DNA of 5,980 nucleotides from a bacterium. GTDB lineage: Bacteria; Patescibacteriota; Minisyncoccia; UBA6257; GWB1-50-10. The stretch covers positions 1 to 5,980 of the forward strand of contig JAKALF010000035.1 of assembly GCA_021813265.1 (NCBI GenBank). The letters run 5' to 3'. The notes under the pieces are model-generated. The model did no database searches. It had not been told where the DNA came from and worked only from the letters and a program-made list of their open reading frames with translations. Every line of letters begins with the position of its first letter. Within the stretch, counting starts at the first letter, position 1. Of this stretch, positions 1 through 4,999 are shown in pieces. Both the position numbers and the translations under genes were made by a program.

Positions 1-251
1 TAACCGCCCTCTTTTCCGTTTAGCCATTTTGCAACACGAGCAACAGTGGTAGAGCTTAATCCGGTTTCGTTTTCGATTACCGAATATGGAACTTTGTCGG
101 TCAGCATTTCGGCGGCTTTTAGTCTTTTAGCAAACTCCTCAATTTCTTTTTTGGTCATTAAATCACGCAAAAATCGCCTGGCCTCGTCATCTGTTTTGAG
201 AGCCAAGATTGCTTGGATTAACCTCTTATTTTCCTTGCTTTTCCAGTCCAT
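1..251 (-). CDS. TrpR-like DNA-binding protein, YerC/YecD family (partial, C-terminus off the left edge)
   Basis: Reading the minus strand from an ATG at 251 gives 83 codons open to the window edge. The next codon begins TA, so it is either Tyr or a stop; family members usually continue with a short tail after this point, so Tyr is more likely. The protein starts MDWKSKENKRLIQAILAL and is helical. Residues about 24-50 (EARRFLRDLMTKKEIEEFAKR and on) match the Trp repressor superfamily core. Residues about 53-80 form the helix-turn-helix (VPYSVIENETGLSSTTVARV), with the SSTTVARV recognition helix typical of YerC/YecD proteins. It is probably a cytoplasmic transcriptional repressor; the ligand, if any, cannot be read from the sequence, and tryptophan binding should not be assumed. 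It diverges from prfB. No Shine-Dalgarno is present beyond a GGGGG run, and the promoter places transcription start at or next to the ATG. The family call is firm; the regulon is unknown. Confidence 0.9.
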   Translation of the reverse strand, partial: MDWKSKENKRLIQAILALKTDDEARRFLRDLMTKKEIEEFAKRLKAAEMLTDKVPYSVIENETGLSSTTVARVAKWLNGKEGG

Positions 252-257
252 ACCCCC

Positions 258-286
258 ACTTTAGCAAACTAAAGCAATTGAGTCAA
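258..286 (-). promoter_or_regulatory. Sigma-70-type promoter of the TrpR-like gene
   Basis: On the minus strand a -35 box TTGACT (286-281) is followed by exactly 17 bases and a -10 box TAAAGT (263-258). This is the best-matching complete promoter in the window. Counting from the -10 box, transcription would start at about 251, which is the A of the start ATG, so the message is predicted to be leaderless. The palindrome at 259-274 covers most of the -10 box and the 3' half of the spacer, so a bound repressor would block polymerase. Confidence 0.7.
259..274. promoter_or_regulatory. Palindromic operator-like site in the promoter of the TrpR-like gene
   Basis: This is a perfect 6-bp inverted repeat with a 4-base centre: CTTTAG-TTTG-CTAAAG on the minus strand. 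The inner part TTAG-N4-CTAA resembles the E. coli trp operator core CTAG-TTAA-CTAG in half-site spacing and in most half-site bases. It overlaps the -10 region, as the E. coli operator does in the trp promoter. Autoregulation by the encoded TrpR-like protein is an inference from position and resemblance. The arms are also compatible with a short hairpin, but with no T-tract it is unlikely to be a terminator. Confidence 0.55.
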
Positions 287-349
287 GAGGCAAAGCGAAG
301 ACGCGGCGGAAGGAAGGATGTGGTAAGGCTTTCCTCGTCCACGGATTTT

Positions 350-358
350 TGGTAAAGT
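350..358 (+). promoter_or_regulatory. Putative extended -10 promoter element of prfB
   Basis: The sequence TGG-TAAAGT is an extended -10 element (TGn immediately before the hexamer), with the same hexamer as the divergent repressor promoter. No good -35 box lies 17 bases upstream (tttcct at 330-335), which is tolerated by extended -10 promoters. Transcription would begin near 365, only about 3 bases before the prfB ATG. No Shine-Dalgarno is visible, so a nearly leaderless message is expected. Confidence 0.4.
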
Positions 359-367
359 AAGTTTGAA

Positions 368-1051
368 ATGCTTAATTCAAATACCACGTTTATAGCCATA
401 TACGCGGGAGCCGGAGGTGATGACGCTAAAGATTGGGCACAGATGCTTCTTTTTATGTACATAAAATATGCGGAAAAACGAAACTGGAAAGCTGAAAAAG
501 TGAGTGATAATACCATTGAAGTAAAGGGAGAGGGATCGTATATCAGATTAAAATCAGAGTCTGGCGTTCATCGTCTTATTCGCATATCTCCTTTTGACGC
601 GAAAAAACTTCGTCACACCTCATTTGCCCTTGTTGAAGTTCTTCCTGAAATTGTGGAGGCTAAACATATTTCCATTCCTGAAAAAGATCTTAAGATTGAT
701 TTTTTTCGTTCAGGGGGGCCGGGAGGGCAAAATGTTAACAAGGTTGAAACCGCCGTGCGTGTTGTTCATATTCCCACGGGTATTGTCGTGTCGGCCCAAG
801 CGGAACGTTCCCAAGCCGCAAATAGAGAAAAGGCCATGAGACTTTTAAAGGCGAAACTCGTTTCCCTTATGGAAGAGCGTCACGAAAAAGAAATAGCTAA
901 TCTAAAAACTAACGTGAAGCCGGAATGGGGTCATGAAATCAGATCATATGTTTTGCATCCTTACAAACAGGTAAAAGATAACCGTACGGGGAAGAAGATG
1001 AGTAATGTTGAGGGGGTTTTAAAGGGAGATTTAGATCTTTTGTGCATATAA
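368..1051 (+). CDS. prfB: Peptide chain release factor 2, short form lacking the N-terminal domain
   Basis: Class I release factor that reads UGA/UAA in the ribosomal A site and triggers peptide release. The 227-residue product opens almost directly with the conserved AGAGGDDAKDW segment (13-23) that begins domain 2. It carries the RF2-specific codon-recognition tripeptide SPF at 74-76 (within RISPFDAKK...RHTSF) and the catalytic GGQ at 119-121 (SGGPGGQNVNK). The C-terminal block WGHEIRSYVLHPYKQVKD...VLKGDLD is typical of RF2. Usual RF2 length is about 330-370 residues, so the N-terminal helical domain 1 (roughly the first 100-130 residues) is absent. The loop before TIEVKG is also about 9 residues shorter than in E. 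coli. The upstream frame is closed by TAA at 353-355 and only 116 bases separate the gene from the divergent repressor, so domain 1 is not simply mis-called. The classical +1 frameshift site of prfB is therefore also missing. Both functional motifs are intact, so I call it a short but active RF2 rather than a pseudogene. A terminator and a new promoter separate it from ftsE. Confidence 0.93.
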   Translation: MLNSNTTFIAIYAGAGGDDAKDWAQMLLFMYIKYAEKRNWKAEKVSDNTIEVKGEGSYIRLKSESGVHRLIRISPFDAKKLRHTSFALVEVLPEIVEAKHISIPEKDLKIDFFRSGGPGGQNVNKVETAVRVVHIPTGIVVSAQAERSQAANREKAMRLLKAKLVSLMEERHEKEIANLKTNVKPEWGHEIRSYVLHPYKQVKDNRTGKKMSNVEGVLKGDLDLLCI

Positions 1052-1072
1052 TTGAGTATGGCGCTTTTTTTT
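1042..1072 (+). terminator. Weak intrinsic terminator at the prfB stop codon
   Basis: GTGCATA (1042-1048) pairs with TATGGCGC (1057-1064), giving seven pairs including one G-U and one bulged G. The 8-base loop contains the prfB stop codon TAA. A run of eight T follows directly (1065-1072). The stem is short and imperfect, so termination may be partial, allowing some read-through into ftsE. Confidence 0.5.
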
Positions 1073-1080
1073 GATACACT
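1052..1080 (+). promoter_or_regulatory. Putative promoter for ftsE-ftsX-recQ
   Basis: TTGAGT (1052-1057) lies 17 bases before TACACT (1075-1080), and the hexamer is preceded by TGA in extended -10 register (TGATACACT). Transcription would start near 1087, giving a leader of about 43 bases to the ATG at 1130. The element overlaps the T-tract of the prfB terminator. A second -10-like hexamer closer to ftsE (1117-1122) is an alternative start. Confidence 0.45.
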
Positions 1081-1116
1081 ATATACATAGGCTTCCTTGA
1101 GAACAAGAGAGGCTTT

Positions 1117-1122
1117 TATACT
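1117..1122 (+). promoter_or_regulatory. Alternative -10 element TATACT just before ftsE
   Basis: TATACT ends 7 bases before the ftsE ATG (1130), so initiation here would give a leaderless ftsE message, the same geometry as seen before the repressor and LOG genes. The only -35-like sequence is TTGAGA at 1097-1102 with a short 14-base spacer, which weakens the call. Confidence 0.35.
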
Positions 1123-1129
1123 GATTCAT

Positions 1130-1813
1130 ATGATTATTTTTCAAAACGTTTCCAAAGTTTATAACCATAATCTTGTAGCCCTTGATAAGGTAAGCTTTAA
1201 AGTCCAACCCGGAGAGTTTGTTTCGGTAGTGGGAAAATCCGGAGCGGGCAAATCTACCGTTGTCCGTCTTTTAATTGGAGAAGAAAAGCCGACAAAGGGT
1301 CAGATTTTTTTTGGTTCGTATGAGGTAAATAAACTTAAGTCCGATGAACTTCCTGAATTTAGACGTCATGTGGGCGTCATTTTCCAAGATTTTAGACTTC
1401 TCGCGAAGAAAACAGTTTTTGAAAATGTCGCGTTTGCCCTTGAAGTCGCGGGAAGACCTCAAAAGGAGATCAATGAGTTTGTTCCCCAGGTTTTGGAAAT
1501 GGTAGGATTGAAAGAAAAGACGAATAATTTTCCGACCGAACTTTCAGGAGGGGAGCGTCAGCGCGTCGCGATCGCTCGTGCTATGATAAATAGACCCGAT
1601 CTTATTATCGCCGATGAACCTACGGGGAATCTTGATCCTTTGAATACCTGGGAAGTCATAAAGATTTTGACGAAAATCAATGAATTGGGAAGCACGGTTA
1701 TATTAGCGACCCATGACAAAGAAGTTATTAATACCTTGGGCCAACGCGTTGTCACCCTTGAAAACGGGCAAGTCATTCGGGATGAAGCTAATGGAAGATT
1801 TTTAATAGGATAA
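1130..1813 (+). CDS. ftsE: Cell division ATP-binding protein FtsE
   Basis: Cytoplasmic ATPase of the FtsEX ABC-type complex, which drives conformational change in FtsX to activate peptidoglycan hydrolases during division or elongation. The 227-residue protein has every ABC motif: Walker A GKSGAGKST (35-43), Q-loop Q86 in FQDFRLL, signature LSGGERQ (138-144), Walker B LIIADEP (158-164), D-loop NLDP (167-170) and H-loop H195. FQDFRLL and the DEPTGNLDP stretch are characteristic of FtsE/LolD-type ATPases. The frame extends upstream to a TTG at 1097, which would add 11 residues. I chose the ATG at 1130 because the product then begins MIIFQNVSKVY, like other FtsE proteins. Neither start has a convincing Shine-Dalgarno. 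The stop is 3 bases before ftsX, so the two are clearly co-expressed. Confidence 0.95.
   Translation: MIIFQNVSKVYNHNLVALDKVSFKVQPGEFVSVVGKSGAGKSTVVRLLIGEEKPTKGQIFFGSYEVNKLKSDELPEFRRHVGVIFQDFRLLAKKTVFENVAFALEVAGRPQKEINEFVPQVLEMVGLKEKTNNFPTELSGGERQRVAIARAMINRPDLIIADEPTGNLDPLNTWEVIKILTKINELGSTVILATHDKEVINTLGQRVVTLENGQVIRDEANGRFLIG
1806..1810 (+). promoter_or_regulatory. Shine-Dalgarno site for ftsX
   Basis: TAGGA lies 6 bases before the ftsX ATG, inside the last codons of ftsE. It is the clearest ribosome binding site in the window. It stands out because the genes that head transcription units lack one. Confidence 0.5.
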
Positions 1814-1816
1814 TAT

Positions 1817-2722
1817 ATGGTTACGCTTTCACGAATTATAAAATACGGAATTCAAGCTTTTTTGAGAAATGGTTGGCTTTCGGTCTCTACAGTCAGTATT
1901 ATGATTCTTGCCGCCCTGGTTTTTGAAGGACTTATTATTTTCAATGTTGTGGGGAAGAGCGCTATTCAATCTATTCAGGATAAAATTGACATAAGCGTGT
2001 ATTTTAAAAGCAATGTAGCGGAAGATTCCATTTTAAGCATAAAACGCTCTTTAGAAAACTTGAGTGAAGTAAAAAGCGTTGATTATATATCCCGTGAGCA
2101 AGCTCTCGATGATTTTAAAGCTCGGCACCAAAGTGAAGACGCTATTACCCAAGCCTTAAATGAACTTAATTCAAATCCGCTTCTCGCGTCGCTTAATATC
2201 AAAGCAAAAGATCCCCATGAATATAAAACGATCGCCAATTATCTTCAAAATCAGAATTTGAAAGACCAGATTGAAAAGGTGACGTACGCTCAAAATCAGG
2301 TTGTTATTGAGCGTCTCATAGCGCTTATTGATACTCTTAAAAATACCGGCATCACGCTCACGGTATTCCTTTCTTTCCTTGCTGTTATGGTTACCTTCAA
2401 TACCATACGTCTCGCTATTTTTTCAAACAGCGACCAAATTGGAATTATGCGTCTTGTGGGGGCGTCCAACAAGTTTATCCAAGGACCCTATGTTGTTGAA
2501 GGCGTGTTATACGGTATCATTTCCGCCATCATCAGTTTTATTATTTTAATTCCCATTATTAATTTTCTTTCCCCATATATCAATAACTTTATTCCCGAAA
2601 TCAATCTTTCGTCGTATTTTAGCGCTTCAATATGGCAACTTCTCTTTTATCAACTCGCGTTTTGCGTGGGGGTTGGTATTATTTCAAGCTCCATCGCCAT
2701 CAGAAGATATTTGAGAACATAA
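1817..2722 (+). CDS. ftsX: Cell division membrane protein FtsX
   Basis: Membrane partner of FtsE. The 301-residue protein has the standard FtsX plan: a short basic cytoplasmic N-terminus; TM1 at about 20-45 (WLSVSTVSIMILAALVF and on); an extracytoplasmic domain at about 47-165 containing the IDISVYFKSNV and VKSVDYISREQALDDFKA segments typical of the family; TM2 at about 177-200; TM3 at about 226-250; and TM4 at about 272-296. The NTIRLAIFSNSDQIGIMRLVG stretch (about 195-215) between TM2 and TM3 is the conserved FtsX/MacB-type cytoplasmic coupling region that meets FtsE. The extracytoplasmic domain is expected to contact a hydrolase or adaptor, which is not encoded in the window. Length is normal and translation is supported by an AGGA site. 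recQ begins 2 bases after the stop. Confidence 0.94.
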   Translation: MVTLSRIIKYGIQAFLRNGWLSVSTVSIMILAALVFEGLIIFNVVGKSAIQSIQDKIDISVYFKSNVAEDSILSIKRSLENLSEVKSVDYISREQALDDFKARHQSEDAITQALNELNSNPLLASLNIKAKDPHEYKTIANYLQNQNLKDQIEKVTYAQNQVVIERLIALIDTLKNTGITLTVFLSFLAVMVTFNTIRLAIFSNSDQIGIMRLVGASNKFIQGPYVVEGVLYGIISAIISFIILIPIINFLSPYINNFIPEINLSSYFSASIWQLLFYQLAFCVGVGIISSSIAIRRYLRT

Positions 2723-2724
2723 GT

Positions 2725-3915
2725 ATGGTTGACGTTTTAAAAAAACATTTTCAGTTTGATAGGTTTTTGCCGTTACAACAAGAAGCTATCTCTGACGTCC
2801 TTCAAAAAAAGGACGTTTTGGTTTTGCTCCCTACGGGAGGAGGAAAGTCTCTTTGTTACCAACTTCCCGCGCTCATGTTTCCGGGAATAACTATTGTTGT
2901 TTCGCCTCTTATTTCTCTCATGAAAGATCAAGTAGCCGGTCTTTCCGAAAATGGCATTCCCGCGGCATATTTAAATAGCAGCCAAGGCGTCGGGGAAACC
3001 CGGGAAATAAAGAAAAAGGTTTTATATGGAGAGATAAAACTTTTGTATGTCGCGCCCGAACGTCTTCTTCATGAGGGATTTTCCGAGTTTCTGGAGCGTC
3101 TTAATGTTTCTCTTATTGCCATTGACGAGGCTCATTGTATTTCGGAATGGGGTCATGATTTTCGTCCTGAATATCGGAAATTGAACATGCTTCGTACGAT
3201 GTTTCCGAAAGCTCCGATGGTTGCCCTTACCGCGACAGCAACCCGGAAAGTAAAAGAAGACATCATATGTCAGTTGGGTTTTAAAAATCCCGGTGTGTAC
3301 GTTGGAAGCTTTAATCGTAAAAATCTTTCCTATTACGTCTATCCCAAACAGGAGGCTTATCCTCAAATCGTGAATTATATAGAAGATCATCCGAAACAAT
3401 CGGGTATCATTTATTGCCATAGCCGAGCTGCGGTTGATAGAATGGCCGATCATTTGCTTGCGGATGGCATTGAAGCTCTTCCATATCATGCGGGCATGTC
3501 TCAAAAAGAACGGACTAATAATCAAGAACGTTTTATGAACGGAGAATCCCAGATTATCGTGGCAACGATAGCATTCGGTATGGGGATTGATAAATCGGAT
3601 ATCCGTTTCGTCATTCACTACGATCTTCCTAAAAACATTGAAGGGTATTATCAAGAAACGGGACGAGCGGGGAGAGACGGACTTCCCGCGGATTGCGTTC
3701 TCTTTTTTAGCTATGCTGATAAAATAAAACATGAATTTTTCATTACGAAAAAGAGACACACCCATCAACGAATTATTGCTCAGACGCAATTAGATACTAT
3801 GGTTACCTTTTGTACGGCAAATGTTTGCAGACGTAAGATGCTTTTGCAATACTTCGGAGAAAAATTGGAATATATTCCGTGTGACGGATGTGATGTGTGT
3901 GATAGAAGTCTTTAG
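2725..3915 (+). CDS. recQ: RecQ-family ATP-dependent DNA helicase, short form without RQC winged helix and HRDC
   Basis: A 3'-5' superfamily 2 DNA helicase for recombination and replication-fork repair. The 396-residue product shows: motif 0 region FDRFLPLQ (11-18) with the adenine-contacting Gln; Walker A TGGGKS (37-42); SPLISLMKDQV (60-70); DEAH (134-137) followed by the RecQ aromatic-rich loop CISEWGHDFRPEY; motif III ALTATA (168-172 region); motif V ATIAFGMGIDK (280-290); and motif VI QETGRAGRDG (310-319). The end carries the RecQ zinc-binding subdomain with Cys in VCRRK (368) and in PCDGCDVC (386, 389, 392), so all four ligands are kept. It stops there, whereas E. coli RecQ (about 610 residues) continues into a winged helix and an HRDC domain. 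The frame is open upstream to 2632 within ftsX, but the ATG at 2725, 2 bases after ftsX, gives a normal RecQ N-terminus. In FLPLQ, Leu15 replaces the Arg of the common FRPxQ. Probably the last gene of the ftsEX transcript, as a strong terminator follows. Confidence 0.94.
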   Translation: MVDVLKKHFQFDRFLPLQQEAISDVLQKKDVLVLLPTGGGKSLCYQLPALMFPGITIVVSPLISLMKDQVAGLSENGIPAAYLNSSQGVGETREIKKKVLYGEIKLLYVAPERLLHEGFSEFLERLNVSLIAIDEAHCISEWGHDFRPEYRKLNMLRTMFPKAPMVALTATATRKVKEDIICQLGFKNPGVYVGSFNRKNLSYYVYPKQEAYPQIVNYIEDHPKQSGIIYCHSRAAVDRMADHLLADGIEALPYHAGMSQKERTNNQERFMNGESQIIVATIAFGMGIDKSDIRFVIHYDLPKNIEGYYQETGRAGRDGLPADCVLFFSYADKIKHEFFITKKRHTHQRIIAQTQLDTMVTFCTANVCRRKMLLQYFGEKLEYIPCDGCDVCDRSL

Positions 3916-3925
3916 GAATTCATAT

Positions 3926-3964
3926 AACATAAAATCCCCGATAGTTCGGGGATTTTATGTTTTT
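3926..3964 (+). terminator. Strong intrinsic terminator after recQ
   Basis: A perfect 16-bp stem (3926-3941 with 3946-3961, core ATCCCCGA/TCGGGGAT) closes a 4-base TAGT loop and runs into T residues at 3960-3964. It begins 10 bases after the recQ stop and lies between convergent recQ and the DUF378 gene. On the minus strand the hairpin is followed by TTATATGAATT, a poorer tail, so it may also terminate the DUF378 transcript but less efficiently. Confidence 0.92.
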
Positions 3965-3969
3965 AAAAG

Positions 3970-4200
3970 CTACATCTGGGGTTGTGCCGTCTTGTCGGGC
4001 GCGCAGTTCTTGCAATTATCCTTATGAGTGAAAATCTCAAAAAGAGCTGATAGTCCAACCAGGATATAAATAACTTGAGAAACAACGGCATCCTGTCCGC
4101 CAAAAAGTTGGCTAATGTCCCAGTTAAAAAGAGCCAAGACAAGCCAGTTGAGGCCACCAATCACGAGGAGAATAAAGGTGACCATATGGAGATTTTTCAT
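3970..4200 (-). CDS. DUF378 (YuzA-like) small membrane protein
   Basis: The 76-residue protein starts MKNLHMVTFILLVIGGLNWL, the hallmark of DUF378 proteins: a first TM helix at about 5-25 containing the conserved GGLNWL, then FNWDISQLFGG, and a second TM helix at about 39-57 (VVSQVIYILVGLSALFEIF). It is predicted to be a two-helix inner-membrane protein of unknown function. The C-terminal tail after residue 58 is hydrophilic and contains a CxxC pair (Cys63, Cys66) in DNCKNCAPDK. I do not regard this as part of the core family, and it might bind a metal or form a disulfide. The start is fixed by the family N-terminus. There is no Shine-Dalgarno. The gene converges on recQ across a shared terminator and diverges from the LOG gene. 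Confidence 0.88.
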   Translation of the reverse strand: MKNLHMVTFILLVIGGLNWLVLALFNWDISQLFGGQDAVVSQVIYILVGLSALFEIFTHKDNCKNCAPDKTAQPQM

Positions 4201-4235
4201 GACGTTTTAATATTGTTAAAGCGACCTTTATAAGT

Positions 4236-4244
4236 ATTATATCA
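4236..4244 (-). promoter_or_regulatory. Extended -10 promoter for the DUF378 gene
   Basis: On the minus strand TGA-TATAAT (4244-4236) is a consensus extended -10 element; the -35 region is weak (TTTTCA at 4263-4258, 16-base spacer). Transcription would begin near 4229, leaving a leader of about 29 bases without a Shine-Dalgarno. A second hexamer, TATTAA at 4212-4207, ends 6 bases before the ATG and could give a leaderless message instead. Confidence 0.55.
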
Positions 4245-4275
4245 TATCAAGTATTAATGAAAACCGTCATAGATA

Positions 4276-4284
4276 TGGTATAAT
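4276..4284 (+). promoter_or_regulatory. Extended -10 promoter of the LOG gene, predicting a leaderless mRNA
   Basis: TGG-TATAAT is a perfect -10 hexamer with the TGn extension. It ends 7 bases before the ATG at 4292, which puts transcription start at about 4291. No Shine-Dalgarno can fit. The -35 position (aatgaa at 4256-4261) is poor, as is common for extended -10 promoters. Confidence 0.65.
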
Positions 4285-4291
4285 TTTTAAT

Positions 4292-4993
4292 ATGAACGAA
4301 AAAAAACGCATCAATATTCCCTCAGCGCACGCTAATATACAACCCCTAAGCGGGAAGGAAATAAAGGAGGAGGCCGATCGTCGAGTTTCTCTTATAACCC
4401 AAGAATTTTCAAGAGGACTTTCGTTTACGGAACAATATCAAAAATCAGTCACGTTTTTTGGTTCAGCTAGATTTTCTGAAGATAACCCTCATTACAAAAA
4501 GGCCCATAGTATTGCCTATAAAATTTCAAAGCTCGGATTTGCTGTTGTTACAGGAGGAGGTCCGGGGATCATGGAAGCCGCCAACCGAGGAGCGAGAGAA
4601 GCCGGTGGAAGATCTCTCGCGTTTGGTATAGAACTTCCCGAAGAACAGATTATCAACCCTTATGTGGACGATTTTGTAAGTTTCCACTATTTTTTCAGCA
4701 GAAAGGTTTGCCTTTCATATTCAGCGGAAGCCTACCTGTATTTTCCCGGAGGATTCGGAACGTTGGATGAATTTTTTGAAATCGTGACGTTGTCTCAAAC
4801 TCACAAAATACCCCGTATTCCCATTATGCTCGTGGGTAGTGATTATTGGAAACCCTTGGATTCATTTCTTAGGGACATGCTTTATGAGCGCCATAGTACC
4901 GTGAGTAAAAGCGATTTTGACCTCTATACCATTACGGATGATGAAGAAACTATCCTTAAGATGATAAAAAACGCCCCTATGAGAAGAGAATAG
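4292..4993 (+). CDS. LOG family protein (Rossmann-fold nucleotide-binding, TIGR00730-like)
   Basis: The 233-residue protein has a Rossmann-like fold with the LOG signatures: VTFFGSAR (53-60), VVTGGGPGIMEAANRGA (85-101), SRK at 136-138 (the conserved Arg-Lys near the active site) and PGGFGTLDEFFE (152-163), which contains the PGGxGTxxE motif. LOG enzymes hydrolyse nucleoside 5'-monophosphates, classically cytokinin riboside monophosphates, to free base and ribose 5-phosphate. Many bacterial members have unknown physiological substrates, and I would not assign cytokinin synthesis here. The first 45 residues are polar and form an extension ahead of the fold, as in the longer bacterial LOG-like group. 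The protein is cytoplasmic, with no signal peptide. The start is fixed by the -10 box immediately upstream. pgi follows after 6 bases and is probably co-transcribed. Confidence 0.9.
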   Translation: MNEKKRINIPSAHANIQPLSGKEIKEEADRRVSLITQEFSRGLSFTEQYQKSVTFFGSARFSEDNPHYKKAHSIAYKISKLGFAVVTGGGPGIMEAANRGAREAGGRSLAFGIELPEEQIINPYVDDFVSFHYFFSRKVCLSYSAEAYLYFPGGFGTLDEFFEIVTLSQTHKIPRIPIMLVGSDYWKPLDSFLRDMLYERHSTVSKSDFDLYTITDDEETILKMIKNAPMRRE

Positions 4994-4999
4994 TATTCC

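Noticed and set aside
46..264. Plus-strand open frame of 72 codons at the left edge
   Set aside because: It lies antisense to the TrpR-like gene, whose helix-turn-helix is clear; the plus-strand product shows no recognisable family.
306..336. Imperfect hairpin GGAAGG...CTTTCC in the repressor-prfB intergenic region as a riboswitch or attenuator
   Set aside because: The stem is about six pairs with a G-U, there is no conserved aptamer-like structure, and it lies upstream of the predicted prfB transcription start.
358..368. Possible +1 programmed frameshift (GTT TGA) just before the prfB ATG
   Set aside because: The frame that would feed it is closed by TAA at 358-360 immediately upstream, so no protein could be made through the site.
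1097..1129. TTG start extending FtsE by 11 residues
   Set aside because: The extension MRTREAFILIH is not FtsE-like, whereas the ATG at 1130 gives the usual family N-terminus. It remains possible because neither start has a Shine-Dalgarno.
2632..2724. Upstream ATG extending RecQ by 31 residues into ftsX
   Set aside because: The extra residues are an out-of-frame reading of the last FtsX helix and do not resemble RecQ.
3022..3789. Long minus-strand open frame of 255 codons inside recQ
   Set aside because: It is antisense to conserved RecQ motifs, its product has no family features, and no promoter or ribosome site precedes it. Codon bias of recQ explains the lack of stops.
3926..3964. Long perfect inverted repeat as a mobile-element end or recombination site
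   Set aside because: Size, 4-base loop, GC-rich core, T-tail and place 10 bases after recQ fit an intrinsic terminator; no transposase or second copy is present.
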